A program made the translations under genes and the position numbers. 64,000 nt of DNA, taken from contig OZ244845.1 of assembly GCA_965220775.1 (NCBI GenBank), positions 558,001 through 622,000 on the forward strand, in the 5' to 3' direction. Shown here piece by piece: positions 51,286 through 60,812 of this stretch; the first letter of the stretch is position 1; every line of letters starts with the position of its first letter. The notes below the pieces were generated by a model that was given only the letters and a program-made list of their open reading frames with translations, made no database searches and had not been told where the DNA came from. This DNA comes from G963664835 sp965220775 (GTDB lineage Bacteria > Chloroflexota > UBA6077 > FW602-bin22 > JBCLEL01).

Positions 51286-52207
51286 TCTACACTAACTGAT
51301 TTCCAGTATTCCTAACAAGCCCTTGTTGGTGTGCGTATTGCGGTCACCGGCCGGACGGCAGCATCGAGTGTTTTGTAGGATGCTGGAGACAATACTCGCC
51401 GACTGATTGGTCAGTTTCTAAAGTGAAAGGAGGTCTAGGGCCGCCAAGAACGCGGCCTCGCCACTCCTTGATGCGCCTCGAGAACCCCGCAAAGGATCAC
51501 CGCCGAGTTGTTGAAGGCTCAGCTTTCGCGGCAAGCCGTGAGAGTTGAGTTCGAGGCCGCCCGCACCTGCTCCTCTCCGATATAGCCGGCTGCTCCGGTT
51601 ACGGGCTTTTGGACAGGTGGAGTTGCCTCCCTTGTCGGTCCTGCATATGTGCAGACAGCTCAGGATGCGGCCCTTGCTGTCGCACGTTGATTGTGTTATC
51701 AGTAGGCGGCATGATCGGTGAAGGGTTGGCATAGGCCGGAACGATCCGGGGTTGGTTCTAGCGGACCTAGCCGCGGCCGTGGGAGGTCAATGTGAATAGA
51801 CGTTCGCCTCGGGTTTTATGTATAATCGTGCATCTGTGAACATTTACACGGTTCGGTCAATGCACGGAACGAATTTGGGATCTCAATCGATCACTTCTTT
51901 GGTCTCAGCGACGACCCTGCGCCAGCGGGAATGCTGCGAGCCCGACTGGGCGGAATCGGGGTCCCAAGCCTTTTTTGAAGGACCAACAAACTGATTTCAA
52001 CCTACGACGAATAATGGACGTGCCATGTCGCCAACTTTGTGTTTGAGGTGGGTAAAACAAGTTGGTTTCTGATATGTATCCTTTCAAGGAGGAGAGCATC
52101 GGATCGAAGCCTATAAGGGGTACCACAGTTCGGTATTGAGCGTAGTTTCGCCCGGAGTTCGCCGCTCATCTCGCGGGAACACGGCAGGATGCCAAAAACA
52201 AAATAAA
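51286..52207. other. Long intergenic region upstream of the amino-acid transporter
   Basis: More than 900 bases have no supportable gene. A 104-residue minus-strand frame (51418-51732) and a 73-residue one (51905-52126) show no family features. TATAAT at 51821-51826 with a TAGACG 18 bases upstream is the best promoter candidate, though it would leave a 380-base leader before aapJ. The region also contains the sequence CGGAATCGGGGTCCCAAGCC, which I could not place. Confidence 0.4.
51797..51826 (+). promoter_or_regulatory. Candidate sigma-70-type promoter for the aap operon
   Basis: A perfect TATAAT is preceded by TAGACG at an 18-base spacing. The -35 match is weak, so this is tentative. Confidence 0.35.
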
Positions 52208-53383
52208 ATGGAGAAAGCAATGACCTCGGTTCCAAAGTTCTTATCCTTCGCGTTGATTTCCCTGCTGCTATTGGGCCTCATCGTTGCCTGCGAACAGGAA
52301 GCCCCTGAGCCGGAAGTTTCCATGGAAGACTACGAGGCTGTGAAGCAAGAGTTGGAAACGACCAAAATGGAGTTGGACAAGGCCATGTCCGATGCCATGA
52401 TGGAGACTGGCGACCGACTGGCCAAGGTCAAGGATAGCGGCAAGGTGGTCTGCGCCAGCCGTAATGACGTGCCCGGTTATGGCTACATAGATGACGCCGG
52501 CAACAATGTTGGTTTTGACATAGACCTCTGCCGTGCCGTCGCAGCCGCTGTGCTTGGCGACCCCAACGCCATCGAGATCCGCCTGATTTCAGCTGCAGAG
52601 CGTGGCCCCTCCATTCAGTCCGGCGAAGTAGACTTGCTGGTCCGAACCGTCACTTGGACCACGTCCCGGGATTCCCAATGGGGCAATTACGTGCAGACGA
52701 TGTTCTACGACGGCCAGGGGTTCATGGTGAACAAGGACCTGGGAATCGACAGCGCCTTGGACTTGAGCGGCGCGTCGGTCTGTGTGACCCAGGGGACCAC
52801 CACCGAATTGAACCTCCAGGACTTCTCCGACCAGAACAACCTTAACATTGAGACGGTGACCTTCGAGGACACCGACGCAGTGGTGGCCGCATACGAGAGC
52901 GGGCAGTGCGACGCATTCACGAACGACCGCTCGCAGCTGGCGGCTCTGGGCACCGCCCTGGCCAACAGAGACGACCACGTGATTCTGCCGGAGACCATCT
53001 CCGAGGAGCCTCTGGGACCGGTGGTTCCACATGGCGACGACCAGTGGTTCGACGTCGTCAAGACCGTAATGGCCATCCTGATCTACGCCGAAGCCTACGG
53101 TGTGGACCAGGGTTCCGTGCCTTCCTCCGCGACCGGGGACACCAAGGTTGACCGACTCTTGGGCTTCGAAGGCTCTTTCGGCCAAGATAGCCTGGGATTG
53201 GGCAAGACCGTCGCTCAGGACGTAATCAAGGCCGTCGGCAACTATGGCGACATTTACGACCGCAACCTGGGACCGGGTGGAATCGACCTGCCGCGGGAGA
53301 ACGGTCGCAACGCATTGTGGGCCAACGCTCCGTGCGGCGATTGCCCAAAGGGTGGACAAATCTACGCCGCCCCGTTGCGGTAA
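52208..53383 (+). CDS. aapJ: General L-amino-acid ABC transporter, substrate-binding lipoprotein (AapJ-like)
   Basis: The family-3 solute-binding protein has 391 residues from ATG 52208. An ATG at 52220 with GGAGAAAG just upstream is an alternative start. The lipobox LIVAC is followed by an acidic, coiled-coil-like segment (MEDYEAVKQELETTKMELDKAM). The binding domain then opens GKVVCASRNDVPGYGYIDDAGNNVGFDIDLCRAVAAAV. AapJ-type proteins bind most L-amino acids for import. Being lipid-anchored rather than free suits an organism without a classical periplasm. It is the first gene of an operon with two permeases and an ATPase. Confidence 0.9.
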   Translation: MEKAMTSVPKFLSFALISLLLLGLIVACEQEAPEPEVSMEDYEAVKQELETTKMELDKAMSDAMMETGDRLAKVKDSGKVVCASRNDVPGYGYIDDAGNNVGFDIDLCRAVAAAVLGDPNAIEIRLISAAERGPSIQSGEVDLLVRTVTWTTSRDSQWGNYVQTMFYDGQGFMVNKDLGIDSALDLSGASVCVTQGTTTELNLQDFSDQNNLNIETVTFEDTDAVVAAYESGQCDAFTNDRSQLAALGTALANRDDHVILPETISEEPLGPVVPHGDDQWFDVVKTVMAILIYAEAYGVDQGSVPSSATGDTKVDRLLGFEGSFGQDSLGLGKTVAQDVIKAVGNYGDIYDRNLGPGGIDLPRENGRNALWANAPCGDCPKGGQIYAAPLR

Positions 53384-53434
53384 CCACCAGCAATCGCAAA
53401 TCACGCGCTTCGTCGCTTGACGTTGGGCGAAGTT

Positions 53435-53470
53435 GGGGGAGCCGGCCGGGAAACCGCTAGCCGCTCCCCC
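53435..53470 (+). promoter_or_regulatory. Stem-loop between aapJ and aapQ
   Basis: GGGGGAGC (53435-53442) pairs perfectly with GCTCCCCC (53463-53470) over a 20-base loop in the 108-base gap after aapJ. No T-run follows. Such hairpins after binding-protein genes commonly stabilise the upstream mRNA, or partly stop transcription so that more binding protein than permease is made. Confidence 0.6.
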
Positions 53471-53491
53471 TCGCTAAATCTGCTCCCATGA

Positions 53492-54727
53492 TTGTTGAGG
53501 CGAGTTGAACCGAATGGTCTCGTGGGTCTGATGTTGGCACGGCTGAGCTACCAAGGCATTCCGATTTGGCGCCACGTCCAGATCCTCCAATGGACTTATC
53601 AGATTGTGTCCGCCATCGCGGTGGTGACGCTTGTCTTCTGGTTCTTCATCAACATCGCCAATGCCATTCAGGATCGCGAAATCCCCTTTGGGTTCAGTTT
53701 CCTCGACCGGGCTTACCAGACCCCCATCGGGCAGCACTTCCTTCCCTACCAGTCCTCCGACACCTTCCTTTACGCCTTTGCCGTCGCCGTAACCAACACC
53801 CTGATCGTCTCCATTGCCGGCGTCATTCTGGCGACCGCCCTGGGCATCGTCATCGGTGTGGCCCGGCTGTCCGCCAATTGGATAGTCGCCCGGCTGGCGA
53901 TGATCTACATCGGGTGGTTTCGCAACGTTCCGCTAGTGATTCAGCTGTTTTTCTGGTTCTACCTGGTGCTGACCTTGCCCCCCGTGCGGGAGGGGTACGT
54001 CATCGGTGGCGGGGTGTTCGTCAATAACGCCGGCCTTTCCCTGCCGTGGCCGGCGGTGGCCGATGGCGGGGCGGCGGCAATCTGGCTGGCCGCGGCCGTC
54101 GCGGCCATCTTCGCAGGGGTGGCGGTATTCCGTCGGCGGAACCGGCGCGAACTGGAAACCGGCGTCACTTCCTATCCGATGCTCTCCGCACTTGGGACCA
54201 CCGTGGTCATCGGTGCCTTAGCCTGGATTATCGTTGGAGCCGCGTACGGAACCGCTCCGCTGGTAATCTCCCACCCGGCCCCCCAAGGGACATTTGGCCG
54301 TATTCAAGGGGGTATCACCTTCTCCGCCGGACTGGTTGCCTTGCTGACGGGATTGGTGATTTACACAGCATCGTTCATTGCCGAAATCGTGCGGGCGGGG
54401 ATTCAATCTGTTGGGCGCGGACAAATCGAGGCTGCCCGGTCGTTGGGACTCCCCGGCTTAAACACGCTCCGGCACGTGACCTTTCCCCAGGCACTGCGGG
54501 TGATTATGCCGCCGTTGATCAGCCAATGGCTGAATCTGACCAAGAACAGCAGCCTGGCCGGCGCCATCGGTTATTCTGATCTGACCAACGTCGCCAAGAC
54601 CATGACCCAAACTGCCCCGGCCGTGTCCATATTCATCCTGTTAATGCTAGCTTACTTGGCGATGAGCCTCACCTGGTCGCTAGTGGGCAACTTGTACAAC
54701 CGGCGCATCAGCTTCAGCGGGGGTTAG
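53492..54727 (+). CDS. aapQ: General L-amino-acid ABC transporter permease (AapQ-like)
   Basis: This 411-residue permease has about eight hydrophobic spans. The length (near 400) is diagnostic of the Aap/Bzt branch, since ordinary His/Glu-type permeases are about 220. The C-terminal coupling loop (RGQIEAARSLGLPGLNTLRHVTFPQALRVIMPP) is the EAA motif that docks on the ATPase. The frame starts with a TTG at 53492, and an ATG at 53531 (MLARLSYQG) may be the true start. It forms the channel with the next gene. Confidence 0.88.
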   Translation: MLRRVEPNGLVGLMLARLSYQGIPIWRHVQILQWTYQIVSAIAVVTLVFWFFINIANAIQDREIPFGFSFLDRAYQTPIGQHFLPYQSSDTFLYAFAVAVTNTLIVSIAGVILATALGIVIGVARLSANWIVARLAMIYIGWFRNVPLVIQLFFWFYLVLTLPPVREGYVIGGGVFVNNAGLSLPWPAVADGGAAAIWLAAAVAAIFAGVAVFRRRNRRELETGVTSYPMLSALGTTVVIGALAWIIVGAAYGTAPLVISHPAPQGTFGRIQGGITFSAGLVALLTGLVIYTASFIAEIVRAGIQSVGRGQIEAARSLGLPGLNTLRHVTFPQALRVIMPPLISQWLNLTKNSSLAGAIGYSDLTNVAKTMTQTAPAVSIFILLMLAYLAMSLTWSLVGNLYNRRISFSGG

Positions 54728-54730
54728 TCA

Positions 54731-55975
54731 GTGGCCGTCCAGTATCACCGTTCGCCGGTCCTGCCTCCGCCACGTCCCGAATCCGGGCTGGTGGCGTGGG
54801 CTCGGGACAACCTGTTCAGCACCTGGTACAACGGCGCGATGACCATCGTCTTCGGGGCCGTCGGAATTCTGGGAATATGGTTCGGTCTGGGCTGGGTTTT
54901 CGGCGATGCGGATTGGCAGGTCATCCCCACATTGGGTGGCAGATTCCTCATTGGGCAATACAACACCGAGGGTTCCTGCCCTGGGCAGAGCTGTTTCTGG
55001 AGGCCGCAAGTCGCTCTGCTAATCGTGACAACCCTGTTAGGCATGGCCTGGGCCGTTGCCGGCGGGGGTGTGGCCAAACGCATCGCCATCCTGACCACGG
55101 CGGTCGCCACCCTCTCAGCGTTTCTACCCTACGGCATGGAAGATCTGGGGCTCGACGCGCGGGCTCTCCTGCTGGCCAACACTCCGGCAATGCTGGCCGG
55201 TTTCGCGCTCGGCCGCTACACCCGCCTGGGATCGCTACGTTGGATCGCGATTCTGGGAGTCGGTGGGTTCCTGGTGACGCTGGTGTTGCTACGGGGGTTG
55301 CCCGGAATCCCGGGCCTGCAGCCGGTGTCTGTGAACACCTGGGGCGGTTTGATGCTCAACCTGCTGCTGGCCGTGGCCGGCATAGTGGTGTGTTTTCCGC
55401 TCGGAATAGCCCTGGCACTGGGACGCCGGAGCCAGTTGCCGATCGTCAAGCTCCTATGCGTTTCGTTCATCGAGATATTCCGCGGCGTTCCCCTCATCAC
55501 CCTGCTGTTCATGTCCCAGGTCCTGGTTCCGCTCGCGTTCCCTGAAAACTTCCAGCTGAACTCGCTCTTCCGGGCCACCGTAGTCATCATCCTGTTCAGC
55601 GCGGCCTACATGGCGGAGAACATCCGCGGCGGACTGGAAGCCCTGCACCCCGGCCAACAGGAGGCGGCCCGCGCGTTGGGACTGCCCGGCTGGCAGACCA
55701 CGTTGTTGATTTCACTACCCCAGGCCATACGCAACGTCATTCCGGCCATCGTCGGCCAATTCGTGGCGTTGTTCAAGGACACTACCTTGGTGTATATCAT
55801 TGGAATGCTGGATGCGGTTGAAATCAGCCGTGCCTTCATTCAAGGCAACCCGGAGTATCTGCCCAGCGCGCGGGAGGTGTTCATCTTCCTAGCCTTGGTT
55901 TTCTGGGTCTTCACTTACACAATATCTTACGTCGGGCAATCTATCGAAAAGCAGATGGGTGTCGGCCGACGATAA
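54731..55975 (+). CDS. aapM: General L-amino-acid ABC transporter permease (AapM-like)
   Basis: This 414-residue second permease has the EAA-loop (HPGQQEAARALGLPGWQTTLLISLPQAIRNVIPA) and GEIFRGVPLITLLFM-like core (EIFRGVPLITLLFMSQ). The N-terminal extension (WARDNLFSTWYNGAMTI) is the AapM pattern. The GTG start lies 3 bases after the AapQ stop. It pairs with AapQ as a heterodimeric channel. Confidence 0.88.
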   Translation: MAVQYHRSPVLPPPRPESGLVAWARDNLFSTWYNGAMTIVFGAVGILGIWFGLGWVFGDADWQVIPTLGGRFLIGQYNTEGSCPGQSCFWRPQVALLIVTTLLGMAWAVAGGGVAKRIAILTTAVATLSAFLPYGMEDLGLDARALLLANTPAMLAGFALGRYTRLGSLRWIAILGVGGFLVTLVLLRGLPGIPGLQPVSVNTWGGLMLNLLLAVAGIVVCFPLGIALALGRRSQLPIVKLLCVSFIEIFRGVPLITLLFMSQVLVPLAFPENFQLNSLFRATVVIILFSAAYMAENIRGGLEALHPGQQEAARALGLPGWQTTLLISLPQAIRNVIPAIVGQFVALFKDTTLVYIIGMLDAVEISRAFIQGNPEYLPSAREVFIFLALVFWVFTYTISYVGQSIEKQMGVGRR

Positions 55976-56010
55976 TCACTTGATCGGCGCCGGCCGGCCG
56001 GGAGGTACTG

Positions 56011-56784
56011 ATGGACGCAGTCAACAGACAAGACAATGACTTAGAAAACGGTGACGACATCATCATTTGCCGCGACGTGCACAAGTGGTTCGGCGATTTC
56101 CACGCCCTGCGCGGCGTCAGCACCACCGTCGAAAGGGGGGAAGTGCTGGTCATCATCGGCCCCTCCGGGTCGGGCAAGTCCACCTTTATCCGCACCATTA
56201 ACCGGCTGGAGCAGCATCAACGGGGACAGATTATCGTTGACGGGGTCGAGTTGACCGACGATGTTCGCAACATTGATGCCATCCGCCGGGAGGTGGGCAT
56301 GGTGTTTCAGTCCTTCAACCTGTTTCCTCACCTGACCGTGATGCAAAATATCACGTTGGCTCCGACCAAAGTGAGAAAGTGGCCGCGCGACCGGGCAGAG
56401 GATGTAGCCAGAGGACTTCTAGATAGGGTGGGCATTTCGGAACAGGCGATGAAATATCCGGCTGAGCTTTCCGGCGGTCAGCAGCAACGTGTTGCCATCG
56501 CTAGAGCGCTTGCCATGCAACCCAAGATAATGCTCTTCGACGAACCGACCTCAGCCTTGGACCCAGAGATGATCAAAGAAGTGTTGGATGTCATGCGGGA
56601 GTTGGCTACCTCGGGGATGACGATGCTAATTGTCAGCCACGAGATAGGGTTCGCGAAGGAAGTAGCAGACCGCATGGTTATGGTCGATGATGGAACCATT
56701 ATCGAAGAAGGCAGTACAGATGAGTTTTTTGGCAACACTCGACACGAGCGAACCAAGGCTTTCCTCTCGGAGATACTCATATAG
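56011..56784 (+). CDS. aapP: General L-amino-acid ABC transporter ATP-binding protein (AapP-like)
   Basis: This 257-residue ATPase carries Walker A (GPSGSGKSTFIRTINRLE), Q-loop (MVFQSFNLFPHLTVMQNI), signature (LSGGQQQRVAIARALA), Walker B (IMLFDEPTSALDPEM) and H-loop (IVSHEIGFAKEVADR). It is a polar amino acid/AapP-type protein, closing the operon and powering uptake. GGGAGGTACTG precedes the ATG. Confidence 0.93.
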   Translation: MDAVNRQDNDLENGDDIIICRDVHKWFGDFHALRGVSTTVERGEVLVIIGPSGSGKSTFIRTINRLEQHQRGQIIVDGVELTDDVRNIDAIRREVGMVFQSFNLFPHLTVMQNITLAPTKVRKWPRDRAEDVARGLLDRVGISEQAMKYPAELSGGQQQRVAIARALAMQPKIMLFDEPTSALDPEMIKEVLDVMRELATSGMTMLIVSHEIGFAKEVADRMVMVDDGTIIEEGSTDEFFGNTRHERTKAFLSEILI

Positions 56785-57305
56785 AGGTGCTGCAGGCCGG
56801 CGCGCCAGCGCGCGCGGCCCGGCGGCAATGCCAATAGCTCGACCTCATACGTTGTGAAGGCGAAAACCACCTACTTCTGATCCGATTGCCTTCCTGAAAG
56901 GCACCTAGTCTCGGCGCCAAAATAACCCCCAAATGTTCCCGCGACCGTTTCACTTGCGGTTGAATTAACATGTGTTTGGTTGCGAGTTGGCTGAGAGTGC
57001 GCCAATTGGGTTCGCCGGACCGGAAGAGGCGATCACATTCGGCGCGATCCGCGGTCTTGAGCTGCTTCTCGGTTTCCCGAGCAGAGCCCAACGACGCACA
57101 AATATCGCAGAAGTGAAGAATCTTATCGCCGGTGACCCTTAGAAGGGCAATACGGGTGTTGGTTCTTTATGAATATTCGATGACTCAGAATCAAGGTAGA
57201 CGAACGGAGAGATTCAGAGTGGAGATCCATTTGAGGGCGGGTAGAGCGCGACCGCACGGTCCAATTGCAGTTTCAGAGGGTCGAAGTTGATGGTGAAGTT
57301 TGCCT
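56785..57305. other. Intergenic region after the aap operon
   Basis: A 104-residue minus-strand frame (56777-57091) with a plausible middle part (EPNWRTLSQLATKHMLIQ) is open but overlaps the end of aapP, has no recognisable family, and may be a worn remnant. I see no clear terminator with a T-run after aapP. Nothing else is apparent. Confidence 0.35.
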
Positions 57306-60300
57306 ATGGCTGAGGGGGCGACAGGCGAGAGGGCGTGGCCAAGCCGGCGGTTGGCCAGTCGGCTGTCGGACAAGAGTTGGCTGCCACTCGGACTGTGTAT
57401 ATTGCTGGCCGCGCCGGCGACGTGGTGGCTGACGCAGGTCGACTTCTTCGCCAGCCACGATGGAGACCTGCACCGCTGGCGCATCTGGGAGTTCTGGCAG
57501 ATCTGGCAGTCCGGCCAGGTGCCGGTGCGCTGGTCGTCGGATCTGGGCTACGGCTTCGGGTCACCCTTATTCACCTACTACAACCCGTTGGCCTACCTGC
57601 TCGGTGGGGCGATGCAGGGATGGGGGCTGAGCGCGGTGGATGCGGCGAAGCTGGTCTATGGAGCGTCGTTGGTCCTCGTGATGGTGGGGATGTACGTGCT
57701 GGCGGAGGAGTGGTATCGAGGGCAGCCGGCCGGGCGGTGGGCGGCGTTGGTCGCCGCAATGGCATGTCTCTATGCGCCCTATTTATTGGCGAACGTGTAT
57801 CAGCGAGGAGCGATGGCGGAGGCGCTGGCGCTAGGGATTGCGCCGTGGGTGCTGTGGGCCGGGCTGCGGTCTCTGCGTCGGCGCGACCTTTCGAGTCATC
57901 TCGCATTGGCGTTGAGCGTAGGGATGCTGATACTGACACACAATCTTACCGCGCTGGCATTCGTTCCGGTCTTGGCGGCGCTCGCCTTGGTCTGGTTGGC
58001 GGCCAACAAGGTCGAATGGTCAGCGGGCATTCACGCCGTCGGGAAGCTACTACTTGCGGTGACATTGGGGCTGGCGATCTCCGGCTTCTACCTGATCCCC
58101 GCCATAGGTCAGTTAGGCTACGTTCAAATTCACCAGGCACAGCGCTCGGCTGCGGGCTCGAAATACCTTGAGCACTTCATCCCCGCCACTGAGGTGATGC
58201 AGACCCTGCCGATTCACGACTACGGCTTGGACTACACCAGCGCGATGCCGAGTGTGCCGCACTTGGGTCTTGTCCAGACCGTCGTCATCGTCACGGGTCT
58301 GGTCGTAGGCGGGCTGATGGGACACTGGCGTCGTCCCACGGAGTTACTTCTCACGGTGGGAATTGCAGGGGCCTTATTCATGGTATCTCCGGCGTCGCGG
58401 GTAGTTTGGGATGTTGCGCCGGGCCTTGCCACTTTTCAGTTTCCCTGGCGATTCTTGGGGATAGTCGCGATATTGGGCGGACTGATCGCCGGGCGGCTGG
58501 CGTTGTTCAGGACCTACGGCGCTCCAATTGCGTTGGCGTTGAGCATCGCGGTGATCGTAGCCGCCATGTGGGTTCAGGTAGTTCCTCGAGAGTGGCCCAC
58601 CTATCGGGTGCCTCCGGCCGATGCCGGCGAGTTCGAGCGCAGGACGGGGAAATATGCCCTTACGAGTGACGACGAGTTCTTACCAACGTGGGTGAAGCGC
58701 GTGCGCTTTACATTGTTCGATTCGATACGGGCGGGCGGGACGAGCGGCGCGGCCATTGGTGAAGTGAAGCTGGTGGAAGCTCAGCAGTCGCATTGGCAGT
58801 TTGAGATCACGACGGCTGAGCCTACCACGATGACGTTAGACGTGTTCTATTTTCCCAGTTGGCAAGCGACGATCGACGGGAAGCCGGCTGAGACCCGTGC
58901 TATCTCTGAACTGGGGTTGCTTGGAATTGATGTGCCGGCGGGGACCCATAGTGTCGAGGTGTTCCAGGAAGCAACGGAGTTGGAACGAGTTGGGTTAGCC
59001 GTATCGGCGCTCGGCCTGTTGGTCTTGGGAGGGCTGTGGATATGGAAGAGTGGAGGTGCTAGGAAGGATTGGGTAACGATAGGGACGATCGTGGTTGTTG
59101 TAGTGGCACTGTTGCCTCTTTTTCTGGCGGTGGTACGTCCGCGACCGCAGCCTGAGTATCGAGCCGCGAGCCAGGGTATGGTGCGGGCAGGCGGGGTAGA
59201 GCTGTTGGGGGCGCGGCTGGACCAGGGGCGATTGGCGTCATCGGGGATAGTCGAGTTGGAGTTGTCGTTCATTAGCGCGGGCAATCCTCCAGACGAAATG
59301 CCGGTATTGCGGGCTCACTTGGTGGATGGCGACGGCCGAGTAGTGTCCGGGAGCAGCCACGTGCTTGGACGGGGAGTACGACCAGCCAAGATCTGGCAAC
59401 CAAACATGGTGGTGACGGACCGATTCGAGCTAGAGCTACCCAGCGACGCGGCGGCGGGCGACTATGAGTTACAGGTAGGGTTCTCGGACAGTCCGTTGAG
59501 CACGGTGGGATCGTTCAGTTTGGCGGCATCTGGGGCGAAGCGAGTATTCGATCCAGCCCAGGCGACATCAGGCACGTGGAAACCAGTGCTTTGGGGGGAG
59601 CATCTGATGCTCGATCGAGTCGAGATCCGGCAGGAGGCTTCGGTCGAATCGGATCGCGAAGAAGGATCTAGACTACTGGGCAAGTTTTGGTGGAGATTGG
59701 TGGACGAGGGACCTGATTCGTACGAGGCCGTGGTCCGGCTACTCGACGGGCAGGGAGCGATACGTGAGGAAGGTAAGGACGGGATAACGTTTCCCCCCGG
59801 AGAAACTCTGGTGACTGGGGAAGCGACTATCCTGTTGCCGGCCGACCTGCCGCCGGGAATGTACAGACTGGAGTTGCTGGTGAGGAATAGCGCCGGCGGC
59901 GTGCTGCAGATCTTTTCGGAGGAAGATGTTGCAAGTCCGACCAAGTCCATATTGCTTTGGGTCTATTACGTTCCCGGTGGCGGGAGCGTAGTTGACCTGG
60001 ACATGGACGACGGTCTTCGCGTCCTCGGCTACGAACGAGAGGTTGGTGCTGACACGGTGGATGTCACTGTTTACTGGCAGGCGCGCGAGAAGATCGAGAG
60101 GCGGTACACGTCTTTCATACACCTCTTGGAGCGTGACGGGCAGCCGGTAGATCAGCACGACGCAGTTGTTTATGCCGGAGGCTTGCCGACGTCCCGGTGG
60201 GAGGTGGGACAGGTGGTCCCGTTTATGGCGAAGCTGCGATTGCCGGAGAGTGGAGGACCGTTCCGGCTGCGGTCGGGAATGTACGAGTTTAACTCAAGGG

Positions 60301-60737
60301 TGAGGTTGGCTACGGCAGATGGGAGGGCGTACATTTCGCTGGGGTTGTTAGAAGGCCGCGAGCGGCCAGAGGGGCCGGCGGTCGAATTCGCCGGCGGGGT
60401 TCGCCTTCTTGGGTACCGATTGGAGCGGGAAAACGATCAGGGAGTAGTGACGCTCTACTGGCAGACGTCCCGTCGGGTAGGGCACAGCTATTCGGTGTTC
60501 GTGCATGTGCTCGACGGGGCAGACAACATAGTCGCTCAGGGGGATGGACCGCCGGAGATGGGGGAGAGAACCAGCGCGGAGTGGCCGCCGGGCGAGGTGA
60601 TTGTGGACCCGCACTGGTTCGAGATGCCGGCCGAGCGCCCGTTGAGGGTGCGGATAGGACTGTATCGTTTGGATGACGGCAGTCGACTGGCTACGACGAG
60701 TGGAGATGACAAGGTCGATCTGGGAGAGATGGACTGA
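57306..60737 (+). CDS. Giant GT-C/6-PTPS-related membrane protein with four C-terminal beta modules
   Basis: The protein has about 1143 residues. The membrane domain (about 25-455) carries the family loop VDFFASHDGDLHRWRIWEFWQIWQSGQVPVRW and SPLFTYYNPLAYLLGG. A YfhO-type segment follows (DVFYFPSWQATIDGKPAETR, about 510-560) and then another TM pair. The soluble part holds four modules of about 110-130 residues. Two of them begin LRVLGYEREVGADTVDVTVYWQA and VRLLGYRLERENDQGVVTLYWQT. An oligosaccharide or lipid-linked-sugar transfer role at the cell surface is inferred. It is directly followed by another module-bearing GT gene. Confidence 0.78.
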   Translation: MAEGATGERAWPSRRLASRLSDKSWLPLGLCILLAAPATWWLTQVDFFASHDGDLHRWRIWEFWQIWQSGQVPVRWSSDLGYGFGSPLFTYYNPLAYLLGGAMQGWGLSAVDAAKLVYGASLVLVMVGMYVLAEEWYRGQPAGRWAALVAAMACLYAPYLLANVYQRGAMAEALALGIAPWVLWAGLRSLRRRDLSSHLALALSVGMLILTHNLTALAFVPVLAALALVWLAANKVEWSAGIHAVGKLLLAVTLGLAISGFYLIPAIGQLGYVQIHQAQRSAAGSKYLEHFIPATEVMQTLPIHDYGLDYTSAMPSVPHLGLVQTVVIVTGLVVGGLMGHWRRPTELLLTVGIAGALFMVSPASRVVWDVAPGLATFQFPWRFLGIVAILGGLIAGRLALFRTYGAPIALALSIAVIVAAMWVQVVPREWPTYRVPPADAGEFERRTGKYALTSDDEFLPTWVKRVRFTLFDSIRAGGTSGAAIGEVKLVEAQQSHWQFEITTAEPTTMTLDVFYFPSWQATIDGKPAETRAISELGLLGIDVPAGTHSVEVFQEATELERVGLAVSALGLLVLGGLWIWKSGGARKDWVTIGTIVVVVVALLPLFLAVVRPRPQPEYRAASQGMVRAGGVELLGARLDQGRLASSGIVELELSFISAGNPPDEMPVLRAHLVDGDGRVVSGSSHVLGRGVRPAKIWQPNMVVTDRFELELPSDAAAGDYELQVGFSDSPLSTVGSFSLAASGAKRVFDPAQATSGTWKPVLWGEHLMLDRVEIRQEASVESDREEGSRLLGKFWWRLVDEGPDSYEAVVRLLDGQGAIREEGKDGITFPPGETLVTGEATILLPADLPPGMYRLELLVRNSAGGVLQIFSEEDVASPTKSILLWVYYVPGGGSVVDLDMDDGLRVLGYEREVGADTVDVTVYWQAREKIERRYTSFIHLLERDGQPVDQHDAVVYAGGLPTSRWEVGQVVPFMAKLRLPESGGPFRLRSGMYEFNSRVRLATADGRAYISLGLLEGRERPEGPAVEFAGGVRLLGYRLERENDQGVVTLYWQTSRRVGHSYSVFVHVLDGADNIVAQGDGPPEMGERTSAEWPPGEVIVDPHWFEMPAERPLRVRIGLYRLDDGSRLATTSGDDKVDLGEMD

Positions 60738-60812
60738 TGCTGAACTACAGAGCGTCCGGCGATGGGCTAGTCGTGCACAGAGGGTTTTTGATCGGCGTGG
60801 AGGAGCCGGGGA

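Noticed and set aside
51418..51732. 104-residue minus-strand frame upstream of the aap operon
   Set aside because: It has no ribosome-binding site and no family match. Ser/Arg/Leu-rich composition suggests chance.
56777..57091. 104-residue minus-strand frame after aapP
   Set aside because: It overlaps the aapP end and has no recognisable domain. It may be a remnant but cannot be supported.
57335..58171. 278-residue plus-strand frame inside the giant glycosyltransferase gene
   Set aside because: It is Gly/Arg-rich low-information sequence in an alternative frame of a clearly coding region.
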